This document shows positions 52,276 through 63,660 of a DNA stretch of 64,000 bases, piece by piece. The DNA comes from Dendrophyllia cribrosa. Lineage: Eukaryota > Cnidaria > Anthozoa > Scleractinia > Dendrophylliidae. The notes beneath the pieces are model-generated. The model worked only from the letters and a program-made list of their open reading frames with translations, was not told the origin of the DNA and searched no databases. The position numbers and the translations under genes were made by a program. The first letter of the stretch is position 1. Each line of letters starts with the position of its first letter. Location of the stretch: positions 47,672,894 to 47,736,893 of the forward strand of contig JAJLRJ010000005.1 in NCBI GenBank assembly GCA_024195265.1. The letters are read 5' to 3'.

Positions 52276-53200
52276 TGCGAGTTTCGCTTGCGCTAGTGAA
52301 TGTTTCTCGGGCGAAAATAACCTTAAAGCGATCACGTTTTTCATTTAATTTTCTTTTCTATGTTTCGGATACGGAGGAATAAAAATTGGATATATTTTTT
52401 TTGCAAGATGCGTTGCGTTACTGGAAAGGTTTCAAATTACTTTTCACATTATGCAAATTGAAGCATTTTTACCTCAACTGAAAAAATATAGAAAGGGCTA
52501 AATTTGTTTCTCTCCTCCTAAATTATCACTTCTGTCGTTAACTTTGATTAAATTTATAAGTTTCATTCAAAATTTATTATAATAATGGCAGGAATACTTC
52601 CAGCAAAACTCTCAATTCGAAAAGTTGTTTTAACCCCGGACCAGACAAAATAAACTGAAAGATTCTGACACAGTGGACACGCTATTTTAATAATTTGCGT
52701 GCGATCTCGCACGCTTGTGTCTTCTGGTTTTTGAAGGTTAACGCGCTTCTTTGTTAGCGTGCTTACACTATTCCAATACTCCCTATTATCAAATCGTGAA
52801 CTAACGTGCATGCAGATTCCTTAGCAGATTCCCAAGACATGTAAGCTTATTTTCCAATATGCCTAATCTGATGCCTCATACAACGACGCCCAAGTATACG
52901 CTCCAACAGCGTCTTGTTCAACAGAGATCCAGCAACTACGTTGGCCCTGAGAAGAACCTTTGTCCATGTTCAACTGATTTCCAGCGTACTTTTAGACATT
53001 ACCAAGTCGAATGGATAGCAAAAAAAGCTTGTAACCAGTCCAATTCTTGGTTTTCACGTGACGTCATCAAATTCGAAAATCATAAATTGTAATGCCTTCT
53101 GAATTTATATGTCCACCAGGTTGAAGATGACTTAAAAATAAATCTTTTCACAAGTATCCAACCCGGTAGCGTCTTTCGTTTTGAAAATACAGCATTTTGA
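52276..53200. other. Intergenic, nothing recognised
   Basis: No coding or repeat structure could be supported on either strand in this stretch. Confidence 0.35.
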
Positions 53201-53209
53201 ATTTCTGAC

Positions 53210-53450
53210 TTTTCACCCTACGTGACACCAACATGGCGTCCGTGACAAAGCTTTTTCCTATGAAACAAGGGCCTCTCCTCGTGATTTTTGGCACTTTGGG
53301 CAGTTAAAGTATTAGGAATGCAGTTTATGCGAATGAATAGTAGTTCACGAGAGAAAAGTAATCGCTTTCAGAGCGAAAGTGAAGTCCAGATGTTTTTATT
53401 GATTTCCGGCGGCCATCTTGGTGCCCCTCGGAGGGGCACCAAGATGGCGT
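53210..53450. mobile_element. GGCGGCCATCTTGGTG-type palindromic repeat, diverged copy
   Basis: ACGTGACACCAACATGGCGTCC near 53220 and GGCGGCCATCTTGGTGCCCC / GGGGCACCAAGATGGC near 53409-53447 form a nested palindrome. It is related to the MITEs at 14841, 23154 and 37278. Confidence 0.5.
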
Positions 53451-53815
53451 TTCCATACAAAGCTCTGTAAATTTGAGTCGAGTGCTTCGGCGAATAATTC
53501 AACAACGGGATACTGCACAGATCTGAGACTTAGCGAAGTTTTTTATTTGTTACTCTTTTATAACATTACAAATTATTGGCTTCTTTCACTAAATAGTTTC
53601 GATTCTAAAACATTATATCTTGGTGTCCCTCCAGGATGGCGTTTCCATACAAAGCTCTGTAAATTTGAGTCGAATGCTTCGGCGAATAATTCAACAACGG
53701 AATATTGCACAGATCTGAGACTTCGCGAAGTTGTTTATTTGTTACTCTTTTATAACATTACAAATTATTGGCTTCCTTCGCTAATTCGTTTCGATTTTAA
53801 AATTTTATGGCGTGA
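53443..53815. repeat. Tandem duplication, period 193 bp
   Basis: GATGGCGTTTCCATACAAAG begins at 53443 and again at 53636. The units stay about 90 percent alike through ACATTACAAATTATTGGCTTC. Confidence 0.8.
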
Positions 53816-53856
53816 CAGTGAAAACCAAGAAAATGGCGTCGAAACAGAAACAGCTT

Positions 53857-54268
53857 TAGGCCCGGTTCAGACGCCGAACTTTTCATGAGCCGAACCTAAT
53901 ACCTTGAATTAAGTACATGAAAAGTTCGGCGTTTGAATCAGTTAAGAACGGCTATTTGAATTTGGAACGGCTCAGCCGTTCTTTCCGCCTGGCTCAGCCG
54001 GGAATTTCGGCTCTGGAACGGCTTTGATTCAGACGCCGAACTTTTCATGAGCCGAACCTAATGCATAAATTATTATAACGACTGGTGCGTGTTCTGACAT
54101 CTTTGCCTGAAAATCGCTGACCTTTCGATTTGTTTCTCTTCAAACTGAATTAAGTTCGGCTAATTAAGTTCGGCGTCTGAATCAACAGGCGTACTTTTGT
54201 TAATTTGGGTCGGTCCAAATTCGAATTAAGTTCGGCTCATGAAAAGTTCGGCGTCTGAACCGGGCCTT
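53857..54268. mobile_element. MITE with GGCCCGGTTCAGACGCCGAA ends
   Basis: GGCCCGGTTCAGACGCCGAA and its mirror TTCGGCGTCTGAACCGGGCC bound about 0.41 kb. Arms repeat the CTTTTCATGAGCCGAACCTAA / ATTAAGTTCGGCTCATGAAA motif, also internally, suggesting an insertion or self-duplication. Confidence 0.75.
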
Positions 54269-54499
54269 AGGCGTGCATCCATGCATGCTCGAGTCGGCTT
54301 GTCATCACTTTGTTTTGATTGGATGCCGAGACTCCCGACGGTTTCGTAGTTCATCTTGATTGGTTCTCGAACAATTCATTGTTATACTCGGAAAACCGAG
54401 ACAGACGGACGGACAGAAAAATTCTCCATCCAACACCATTAGTAAACTGCCTGCGGCAGCAAAAATGAATCTTAGAAAAGATGATATGTTGTTGTGTTC

Positions 54500-55080
54500 A
54501 TTAACGCTTTTGACAGGTGGCGATCAAAACAGACCACACCTTCACGACGATTGAGCTTGCTCTCTGGTACTGGTACTTATCTGTAGATCCAGGATGGGTG
54601 CAACTGCATTCTCGTACCATGTCTTTAATTTTGTCCGTAAGACAAGGTTTTTTGTCTTTGTCAAGCCTGACCTGCTTACACAGGTCATATCCATCGTACA
54701 TGATGGGGTGGACCACGCCCACCTGATTACAGATGTTGACCTTGTCCCTTTGCGCTGTTCCGCTTGCTTTTCTGCTTAGTGCCGACAAACTACTAAAATA
54801 TGATATGATTGATCGTCCCTCTAAATTTCCGCGTTCCGTCAGAATTCCTGACCTTCCTTCTGTCCATAGTCTCCTACGCAGCCGTTATTTGTGTCGTCAC
54901 GCCACGCTCCTAGTGGGGAGGAGCGTTGCGTGACGACACAAATAACGGCTGCGTAGGAGACTATTCTGTCCACATCTACTAGAGCAGGATCGGCTTTCCG
55001 GCCAGTTTGAGCGCCAGCATGAAACCTGTCCTTCAGAAAGGACATTACCTTTTCCGAAAACTTAGTACTCCCTCCTCTTG
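54500..55080 (-). pseudogene. Broken coding fragment of unrecognised family with GRKADP motif
   Basis: Minus-strand pieces read KFSEKVMSFLKDRFHAGAQT then GRKADPALVDVDRI (55070-54960 side). A 97-bp palindromic MITE (54867-54963) then interrupts. After it, QVGVVHPIMYDGYDLCKQVR and KIKDMVRECSC follow in another stretch. I recall a similar GRKADP-containing domain in cnidarian predicted proteins but cannot name it. Treated as a remnant because of the interruption and absent flanking exons. Confidence 0.35.
54867..54963. mobile_element. 97-bp palindromic MITE
   Basis: TAGTCTCCTACGCAGCCGTT ... AACGGCTGCGTAGGAGACTA, arms of about 45 bases including TTTGTGTCGTCACGC, with almost no loop. Confidence 0.8.
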
Positions 55081-55086
55081 GTTTCC

Positions 55087-56516
55087 GGGGCCGCATTCAC
55101 GAAATCCTACCTAAGATATATCTTAAGATATAACTTAAAGTGCTACTGCGATCAAATTTTTGATTTTCATATTTTTACATCTTCGTGTACAATTAGACTT
55201 TCTTACTTATCTTGCCAAATTTCAATCCATTACGAACATCAGAAGTCATTTTATTTAAACATTTATGTCCGAGAATTTACGGCCGCCATTAATCAACCTT
55301 GTTCCAAGGCCTGGTTGCGAATAGGATAAAGTGACGTCAAAGGCTCAAACATACCTCACGGGTTTAAATTATAATAACAATGAGCATAGAAAATTGCACG
55401 AAGAACAAGTCCAATGTTTTTGTTGCGTTTTCGCGTGATTTTCAATACTTATTGTTATTATAATTTCAACCCGTGAGGTATGTTTGAGCCTTTGACGTCA
55501 CTTTATCCCTTTCGCAACCAAGCATGGAACACGGTTGATTAATGGCGGCCGTAAATTCTCGAACATAAATGTTAAAATAAAATGACTTCTGATGTTCGTA
55601 ATGGATTGAAATTTGGCAAGACGAGTAAGAAAGTATAATTGTACACGAAGATGTAAAAAAAGGAAATCAAAAATTTGATCGCAGTAGCACTTTAAGAGAA
55701 AATTTAGCAGCTTCCTAAGATATGTCCTATTAAAGTGCTTTTTCACGAAGGATGTCTTATGACCATCCTAAGGTAAACGTAACTTAGCAGTCTCCTAAGT
55801 TTAATGGTCGCGGGCAGTTGTTGATTAGTAAAAGTAAACCAATCAGAGATAGTTTTTATGTCGCGCTCTTATGAATAATAAGTTGTGAAAATTACATGAA
55901 TGAATAAATTGTTGTTACAATGACAATACAATAACCCTTATTTCATCTCGAATTTAAGACAGCAAAACTGATCATCATCATTTTAATAGGGTCTACTTCG
56001 ATATTTATTGTACAAGGGCTTATTTTCACGACAAACGGAAATATAACTCTGCAATGAGAAAGAAATGTGGAAATCGTTAATGATACGAAGGCCAATATGT
56101 AACTAACCGTGTTGTTTGACATTACTAGAAATTTGTTCTTAGGAAAGCAATATAATGCTTTAAAATGTTTATCTAATCGGTAACTTTTGTGATACACAAT
56201 AATCACTTTGAAAATCGACGTAAAACTCGTCAACAATCGAATTTAGTCCCCGTCAAGACATCTTTTAATAAGTCAGGAGGTCAATTTTGACCTCCTATTA
56301 GTTTAGGAGAAAAATTAAGACATATACTAAGTTACGAGGTCTTCGTAAATACCAGTAGGAGGTCCTAAGTTTAGGAGAAAATAATAAGACATGTCTTAAA
56401 ATGGTAAAATGGTAAAATAGTAAAATGGTAAAATAGTCTTCGTGAATACCAGTTATCTCCTAAGTTATATCTTAGGAGGCTCTTTGGACTTAGGATCCTT
56501 TCGTGAATACGGCCCC
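55087..56516. mobile_element. Inverted-repeat element with GGGGCCGYATTCACGAA ends
   Basis: GGGGCCGCATTCACGAAATCC at the left and TTTCGTGAATACGGCCCC at the right, followed inwards by CTAAGATATATCTTAAG-type palindromes on both sides. It contains a second inverted element (55133-55698). No transposase frame was seen. Confidence 0.7.
55133..55698. mobile_element. Nested inverted-repeat element with about 240-bp arms
   Basis: TTAAAGTGCTACTGCGATCA at 55135 is mirrored by TGATCGCAGTAGCACTTTAA at 55696. The arms pair through ATGACTTCTGATGTTCGTAA and TTACGGCCGCCATTAATC up to CAAACATACCTCACGGG near the centre. Confidence 0.75.
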
Positions 56517-56589
56517 TGGAGTGCCCAGCCTTTACCTTCGGTTTTAACTTTTTCGGATACCATACCATACCGAATTATTATTTCGATAA

Positions 56590-57947
56590 ATATGGGGGCT
56601 TACTCTTTCTTCTTAAATGTAAAAAATTTACCCTCATTTTATCGCGAATTACTAGACTACTTCCAAGAATTGACTAATTATTCAAAAGACAACAAAAGTG
56701 ATCTTATTCTTTGGAATAACAGGAAAATAACTTTGGAAAAGAATTGTGTTTTTTGGAAACACTGGTTTGATAAGGGAATTTATTTTATAAGTGATTTGTT
56801 AAATTCAGAAGGGAATTTTCTGACGCTCGAAGACTTCCAAAATAAATTCCAAATTAAAGTGAATTTTTTGTATTATTTTCAACTAATCGCTGCCATCCCT
56901 CCTGATCTGAAGAGAAAGGCATTTGATTCTCCCACCCCTGATTTGCTCAGTGTACCTTTAGTTGGAGGACAGAACATTAGTGTTATCTAAAATGCGCTGT
57001 AAAAACTACTATAAACTGTTTATAGAAAAACTTGCTGTAGAGCCGACCGCTGTTAGGTCCTGGAATAAATATTTCCCGGAATTTACTGATCGTGACTGGG
57101 TCAAATGCTTTGCGGAAATATATAAGTCATCTAAGGACAACAATCTTAGACAATTTTCTTTTAAAATCTTGCACAGGATAATCCCGACTAAGAAAGAACT
57201 GAAAAAGGACAATTTGATCGTCGATGATGCATGCTCTTTCCAGGGCCGTAGCCAGTATGAGGCGAACCGAGGCACTTGCCTCAGTCATTTTTACTTTTCT
57301 TTTTTTTTTCCGGGGAAAGTAAGATGTCTTTTTTTTCTTTTTGAAGGAGAAAGTAAGACACTACCAGCAAATAACCATGGATATTGCCTCAGTCCTTATT
57401 TTTTTCTGGCTACGGCCCTGCTTTCTGCTTCAATCCAGACTCAATAGAACATACTTTTATACATTTTAACGAATCGACTAATTTCTTTACGAAGACTTTA
57501 AGATGTTTAATGATTATCATAACACAAAGATACAACTTTCAAATAAGCAAATTTTATTCAACACTTTGGAAGACTCCATTCCATCCGAATTGCCAAATTC
57601 CCATAAATGCAGACTGCGTCTATTGATTTTATTGCAAAAGAAATATTTATACATTTGTAAAAACCTGACAAAAAAACCTGAACTAGATGAATTCTTAACG
57701 AAGTTATTTGAACAGTACGCGGTATTGAAAATTGTGGCATAGTGTAATGCGGCTGACGGACTTTTAGTTTCATTGTTGTCTTTTTTCCGTTTTTTCCCTT
57801 TCTTTTGTTTAAATACTATCTGTAGGTCTCGTGTAAATATGTAATTTATAGCCTATAATGTAGATATGATTTGTAGTTTTGTAAATCTTAGTTGAAACCT
57901 GTAATTTGTGATTGTGGAATGTAAAATAAATCATTAAAAAAAAAAAC
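56590..57947 (+). pseudogene. LINE 3' fragment, interrupted by a MITE, with A-tail
   Basis: Frames at 56590-56990 (SFFLNVKNLPSFYRELLDYF, FWKHWFDKGIYFISDLL) and 56995-57240 (WVKCFAEIYKSS, FKILHRIIPTKKEL, DDACSF) match a LINE ORF2 C-terminus. They continue after the MITE at 57426 (CFNPDSIEHTFIHFN) and 57503-57742 (ILFNTLEDSIPSELPN). The zf-RVT Cys/His segment spans the insertion. An AATAAATCATT then A-run (57926-57947) marks the 3' end. Frameshifts separate the pieces, so the copy is dead. Confidence 0.75.
57241..57420. mobile_element. 180-bp MITE inside the LINE, 5-bp target duplication
   Basis: CAGGGCCGTAGCCAG and CTGGCTACGGCCCTG are perfect 15-base inverted ends. CTTTC is duplicated at 57236-57240 and 57421-57425. 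Removing the element and one CTTTC restores the LINE reading DACSFCFNPDSIE. Confidence 0.85.
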
Positions 57948-58152
57948 TTTTGCGGATTTTGCCCATTGTTGTGAAATCACTTTATTCAATTGTAATTCTT
58001 TTTTGTATTTATGTAGTTACTCGTTTATTGATAGTTTTGGCGCTACATCAATTCGTAACCGTTTTTACATGTATTAAAATACTCACCCAACAACAACAAT
58101 GACACCAAGAAGGTCTTAAAGTTCCCTTGCAATTTTCACGGAAAATACACGG

Positions 58153-58369
58153 TCACTTTTCACCCCTTCCACCTTTCTTTTGTGCTTCTTGGATACTGGC
58201 ACGGTGTTCTTCGGGTTTGATTTCCCCAATACTGCTCAAGATTACCATCATGTCTTGCATTTGTTCCACAGTTACGCTAAAATAACCTGCACGCATCAAA
58301 ATAAATTCTTGCTCCGTGATACGTTCTTTAGTCAAATGACATCGTCTAAGATGAGAGGATATATCGGTG
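58153..58369 (-). CDS. Possible terminal exon of an unrecognised minus-strand gene
   Basis: After a CTCTCTCTGCGTGCAG acceptor the frame reads TDISSHLRRCHLTKERITEQ, EFILMRAGYFSVTVEQMQDM and EEHRASIQEAQKKGGRGEK with a stop at 58153. A Cys/His stretch (HLRRCH) followed by amphipathic helix looks protein-like and is not low complexity. The preceding exon would lie above 58369 in phase 2 and was not found, so this could be a gene remnant. Confidence 0.35.
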
Positions 58370-58724
58370 CTGCACGCAGAGAGAGGTACTAGTTCACTTC
58401 TTTCCTTTAAATCGCTTCATCCGTGATTATCTTTATAAAACTAGAAGAGGGGATTGGGGGTCAGAACCTTCCGCTTTCCGTACCTTGTTCTCCCGACTTC
58501 CGCCATTTTACGCGTTGCTCCCGCCCCGCCTTTAGCATTTCTCCCACCTCCCGCCCTGTTAAAACTTCCCGCCTTCCTCTCCGCCTCCCGTACTCCTCCG
58601 CCGCCTATTCTCCCAGGCTCCCGCTCCCTGTCCCCCCTCCAAAAGCAGTTGGAGTGGCAAGACGCAATATTTATTTATCTCACGCTGCAATTTTTTCTTC
58701 TATTCTGCATGTTTGTAATCCCGG

Positions 58725-58870
58725 GGGGAGGGGGGGGGGCGGGGGGCGGGAGGTACTCCCTTATATGACCTATACGGGGACGTGCAGCTGGACAGGGTAT
58801 GGTTTATGGCATTTTTGTCCTGAACAGTTTATATAATTTAACGTGAGTCTGTCCTAAACAGGGTATGGTT
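58725..58870. repeat. G-rich tract plus coral-type dispersed repeat
   Basis: A G-run (58722-58752) precedes GGAGGTACTCCCTTATATGA and GACAGGGTATGG copies related to 37059-37160. Confidence 0.5.
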
Positions 58871-59082
58871 CCAGTTAACTTAGCGCTTGTGGCGACTTCC
58901 CTTGTCGTGATTGGTACATTCATGCGAAGGCGAAGTCGTTTTCTTTTCAAAGGATCCGTCTACCATTTTTTTAAAGCTCAGATCAATAACCACGCACAAG
59001 CCGTGTCCTAGGCAGGGTCCTAAAATAGAAGGTGCATAAGAAGCCAGAGGCTCGATTTTAGGAACGAAACGACGCTGAATGT

Positions 59083-59204
59083 CGCATAATTGAAATATTT
59101 CTGGCGGATTAGTATCACGCTAAGCGTGAACCCATTGTTTTGAACGTAGTAAGGAGTTCGCACCCAAATAGTCTGTTTCGTGTTTTCTAGCCGTCATCAC
59201 TGTT
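59083..59204. repeat. Direct repeat, left copy (right copy 61551-61672)
   Basis: CGCATAATTGAAATATTTCT through CCGTCATCACTGTTA recurs at 61551-61672 in the same orientation with about five differences. The two copies bracket the 59280-61500 element at some distance. Confidence 0.75.
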
Positions 59205-59279
59205 ACATTTAATGAGCTTTCTGTCATCTCTGTTTAAAATCCAATTAATTCTAAATCAAATAATTGCGTTACTGAAAAC

Positions 59280-61500
59280 CGGGAAACCCTCCTAGCAGGG
59301 TTACCCTTCTAGAAGGGTCAAAAGATAGCCCTCCTTTACATGTGTAGGGTTATCCCTAGGGCTATCTCTGCCAACAAAGCCACTGAAACCTGAAGCCATC
59401 GATCATTAGCCTCGAAGTCGACGCCGTTGAATTCGCACTTCGTCTTGTACTCTTTGATATATTGAGAAGCAGTTCAACGGCTTCGGGCGTCCATGCCCAT
59501 TTTTTCGCCTTTTTCTAGAGTCTATCTTTTGGTCGAGGGTCGAGGGTCGAGGGTACCGTGTCGAAGGTCGAGGGTCCATGTCGAGGGTCGAGGGTCAATG
59601 TTTTTTATACTTTTTATTATTTTTTTTTCTTGTAACGTAGGGTAACTATTACGATACAATATTATTTCGCTTAAAGTTCATTGTTCTCGTTGGAGGGTGG
59701 CGGTGTGTGTGTGTGTGTGTGTGTGTTGGGGGGTGGGGGCTTGAACGACGAGGGGTTATTTCATAGGGGGCTTAATTTACGGTAGTTTCTAACCGATCAG
59801 ATGGACCGCTTATCATTTCATACCGAGAAGACGCATTCCATACCGAGAAAACGCGCGGGGACTTGCGACGATCACGCGACGAAGATAACGCAAATACGTA
59901 GCAGAAGATGTTTGAACATTATAGGATATTTTCCTAATAATTTCCGGAGATCTTTCCAATATTGTTTGAATATTCTTCAACGTCAAGAAGCTCCGCGAGC
60001 GGGCAAAAAAAGCCTGCGTATTTTCTGAGTCGCACGAAACGTGGATAGAGTCGCGCATCTCAGAAATAAATGCCCAGCCCTACGTCCACGCCTGTTGTTC
60101 TCGGTGGGGGGTGGTGTGTGTGTGTTGGGGGGGGGGGGGGGGGGCTTGAACGAGGAGGGGGTTATTTACGGTAGTTTCTAACCGATCAGATGGACCGCTT
60201 ACCATTCCATACCGGGAAGACGCATTCCATACCGAGAAGACGCGCGGGGATTTACGACTTAACTTCATCGAAGTTCTCTTAAAAAATAACAAATTAATCA
60301 AATCAACTTGATTTAGACAAAACTGAAACTTTATTTGCTAAGTAGGCTCGATTTCCGCCGCTCTCTCGAGTGCGGTCTTTGTTCCTCCCCAAAAGAGAGC
60401 GGCGGAAATCGAGCCTACTTAGCATATAAGTAGGCTTGCTACATCGCAAGTTATGCGAACCGCAGACTTGCGCTCACATTAAATCACGTACTGAGAAATG
60501 AACTGATCTCAAGCAGCGAATAATTCCTATTAAGCGGCTACTACTGATCTTGCAACTCTTTCAAATCGAGCCAAAGAAACTCTATTGTTACGCCAACAGC
60601 TAGCAAACACTGAAATGACAGCGTAACTAAATATTCTAAACGGCTCTGGAAAGCGTAAATTCCTCCTGTCAGTATCACAGCGAGAACTTTTTTTCCTAAG
60701 ATCAAAAAAGGACAACATTTAGAACAACAGGCCTGTTATATCTTTATTTTGATCTGAATGGAAAAATCTCTCAGACACGTACTTGGGGTAGACTTATTCT
60801 AAAGCTGGGCTAAAATGCTTTTAGCGACGAGCAGGATTTGTGCTAGGCCTGTCACCTTTTATAACAAAAACATTGACCCTCGACATGGACCCTCGACCCT
60901 CGACATGGACCCTCGACCCTCGACACGGTACCCTCGACCCTCGACCCTCGACCCTCGACCAAAAGATAGACTCCTTTTTCTACGAAGAGTCTAGACGATT
61001 GGCCGCTTTTCTTTTCCTGTTTGATTTATTGCGTGACTGATCATGATCAAGTACGGCTCCGTCTGTCGAACCTTCGTTTGTTCAAGTCTTTCGCCTATTA
61101 ATTGGACACCAACATGAAAATGTTCTATTTCAGCCACCAAACTGTTGCTGTATCGTCCCGGTTTGGATTCGCCGCTCTTGCAAGCATAGTTCTCCGAAAT
61201 AATTCTCCAGGTTTATAACCGCGCGAAGCCATGTTTATAGTTAGCGGTGATGTGACAGTAATCTGATCGCCCTAAACTTGACCCTCCTAGGAGAGTAACC
61301 CTACCTCGAGCTTTTACATGGCTTAAATAAACAAAAAGTTGACCCTTCTAGAAGGGTAACCCTTGCAAGAAGATAGGGTTACCCTCCTCCTAGGGTAACC
61401 CTACCTCGTATGTAAACGAAACCGGGAAAAACAATAGAGGAGGGTAACCCTCCTAGAAGGGTAACCCTTCTAGGAGGGTTACCCTCCCTCCATGTAAACA
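59280..61500. mobile_element. Large inverted-repeat element with CTAGAAGGGTAACCC satellites and GTCGAGG minisatellites
   Basis: CCCTCCTAGCAGGGTTACCC at 59288 has its mirror in the GGGTAACCCTCCTAGAAGGG arrays at 61310-61490. Inside, TCTATCTTTTGGTCGAGGGT (59522) with GTCGAGG repeats to 59602 is mirrored by ACCCTCGACCAAAAGATAGA (60950). A tandem duplication (59694-59870 and 60097-60260, with TG and G runs) occupies the middle. No transposase was seen. Confidence 0.6.
60338..60423. mobile_element. Small palindromic MITE
   Basis: GCTAAGTAGGCTCGATTTCC and GGAAATCGAGCCTACTTAGC, arms of about 32 bases including CCGCCGCTCTC, with a loop of about 22 bases. Confidence 0.75.
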
Positions 61501-61672
61501 GGCCCTTAATAAGGAACTCAGTGTAAAATAGCGGTATGTACATATTTTTCGCATAATTGAAATATTTCTGGCGGATTAGTATCGCGCTAAGCGTGAACCC
61601 ATTGTTTTAAATGCAGTAAGGAGTTCGCACCCAAACAGTCTGTTTCATGTTTTCTAGCCGTCATCACTGTTA

Positions 61673-63000
61673 TGCACCAGTCAATGTAAATCCCCGCCCC
61701 CCCAACCCCGGGGATTAGGGGGGATAAGGCATTTGCTGTTTCTAATGAGAACTAATGCCCCACTATACAGGGCATTTCAGTCTGTCAAATGCCCCGCCAT
61801 CATACCTAAAAATTACATCTATTTGCAGAAATCTTTTTCTTTTTCATCTTTTTTTATATTTAAATACCCGGTATTGCATGTTTGCTATTAAAGTTAATAA
61901 AATGAATGATTATTATTAGTATTACATGATTTTGTTCCCAAAAGACGACTTTAAAAACAATTTGTTTCGAAAATGACAATTCGGTCCCTGGCTTTTCCTC
62001 AACAAAAATCTAATATGGCGGCTGAATCAGTGTTCGTACTGGATATTAGACTACGAGCAGTCTCTCTCGCTCGACGGACTAAGCTGGGAAAGAGAGACTG
62101 CTCGTAGTCTATTCAGTATCGGCAAGTGCGACTATAAATTAAGACGATATTTCATATTGTTATTACTGCTCTTTTTTTCAATTTTTATATAAGCATGTAC
62201 ATTTCCTTGCATATGTTGTCCTGCCATATAGCCAAAAATACAAAATTAAAACTCACTACAATCGATTCATCTAAAACATCTTTTAATTTGAAAAATTCGA
62301 TCAAAAAACAATCAATACCACGCCAAGACGTTTCAAGGTCATCCACAAAGCCTTCCGGCTAGAATAAAAAAGTATTTATTTCTACCAAACAATGAAAAAC
62401 CATACCTTAAGGGGGAGAAACTTAACTACAAGGTGGTTGCTATGGAAGAGTTCCAAACGTCATATAATGAGTTTCTTTACTTCCTCGGTTATGATGTTTG
62501 GTCCATCAAATTTTATGAGTCACAACCACATTTGGTAAGTCGCTGTGACCAGAACATAAAAACCCTTAAAACTCAAACATCTTACATTTTTCCCAATAAA
62601 ACCAATGTCAACGGCTTAAGAACAACCTAATAAAACATCTGTAGCATCGATTTGTTAAAATTCACGTTATTGAAAAAGCTATGACGTCATAAAGGTGTAT
62701 TTTAATACATTTTATTTAATAGTTTCCTTTTTTTCGTCAAAACGGTAACTCCATGCTACGCTACAGCCGACAGATTTTAAAAAAAGTTGAATTGCTAAAT
62801 ACGATTCGCCAAAAAAGTCAGATTTTTATCTCTTTTCCTTTGAATTTTTGCGCTTTTTCATTCTTACGCGCGGTTGGGGACCGGCACTAGTTGCGCATGT
62901 ACAATGTCGATTCGGATGTCTTATGTTGAGTTTCATAGTTCCCACCATATTAGCAGTTTATGACACGTGAGAAATGCTAACCATAAAAAATGTCCTAGCA
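61673..63000. other. Intergenic, no gene recognised
   Basis: Contains a C-rich patch (61695-61720) and the short MITE at 62046-62111. A 65-codon plus-strand frame at 62433-62630 has no recognisable motif. Confidence 0.35.
62046..62111. mobile_element. Palindromic MITE, TAGACTACGAGCAGTCTC ends, deletion copy
   Basis: Same ends as 20494-20685 but with the loop and inner arms deleted, leaving GCTCGACGGACTAAGCTGGG between the arms. Confidence 0.75.
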
Positions 63001-63500
63001 NNNNNNNNNNNNNNNNNNNNNNNNNNNNNNNNNNNNNNNNNNNNNNNNNNNNNNNNNNNNNNNNNNNNNNNNNNNNNNNNNNNNNNNNNNNNNNNNNNNN
63101 NNNNNNNNNNNNNNNNNNNNNNNNNNNNNNNNNNNNNNNNNNNNNNNNNNNNNNNNNNNNNNNNNNNNNNNNNNNNNNNNNNNNNNNNNNNNNNNNNNNN
63201 NNNNNNNNNNNNNNNNNNNNNNNNNNNNNNNNNNNNNNNNNNNNNNNNNNNNNNNNNNNNNNNNNNNNNNNNNNNNNNNNNNNNNNNNNNNNNNNNNNNN
63301 NNNNNNNNNNNNNNNNNNNNNNNNNNNNNNNNNNNNNNNNNNNNNNNNNNNNNNNNNNNNNNNNNNNNNNNNNNNNNNNNNNNNNNNNNNNNNNNNNNNN
63401 NNNNNNNNNNNNNNNNNNNNNNNNNNNNNNNNNNNNNNNNNNNNNNNNNNNNNNNNNNNNNNNNNNNNNNNNNNNNNNNNNNNNNNNNNNNNNNNNNNNN
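63001..63500. other. Assembly gap (500 N)
   Basis: Exactly 500 N, probably a fixed-size scaffold gap. Frames running through it are meaningless. Confidence 0.99.
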
Positions 63501-63564
63501 TTGTTTACATCTTCTCTCGGCGGTGAATTTTTGCACCCAAAGTTTCAGTTGTCTGTTCTGTTCT

Positions 63565-63660
63565 TTCAACTTCACGAAATAAAAATTAATGAAAGGCAAA
63601 CAACCGAAAGAAGTGAAATTAATTGGGATTCCTACCACGCTTATATTTCTTCCTTCGCTG
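63565..63660. repeat. Dispersed repeat, reverse copy of 52189-52275
   Basis: AAAAATTAATGAAAGGCAAA through CCTACCACGCTTATAT. It adjoins the gap, which may itself be due to this repeat. Confidence 0.6.
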
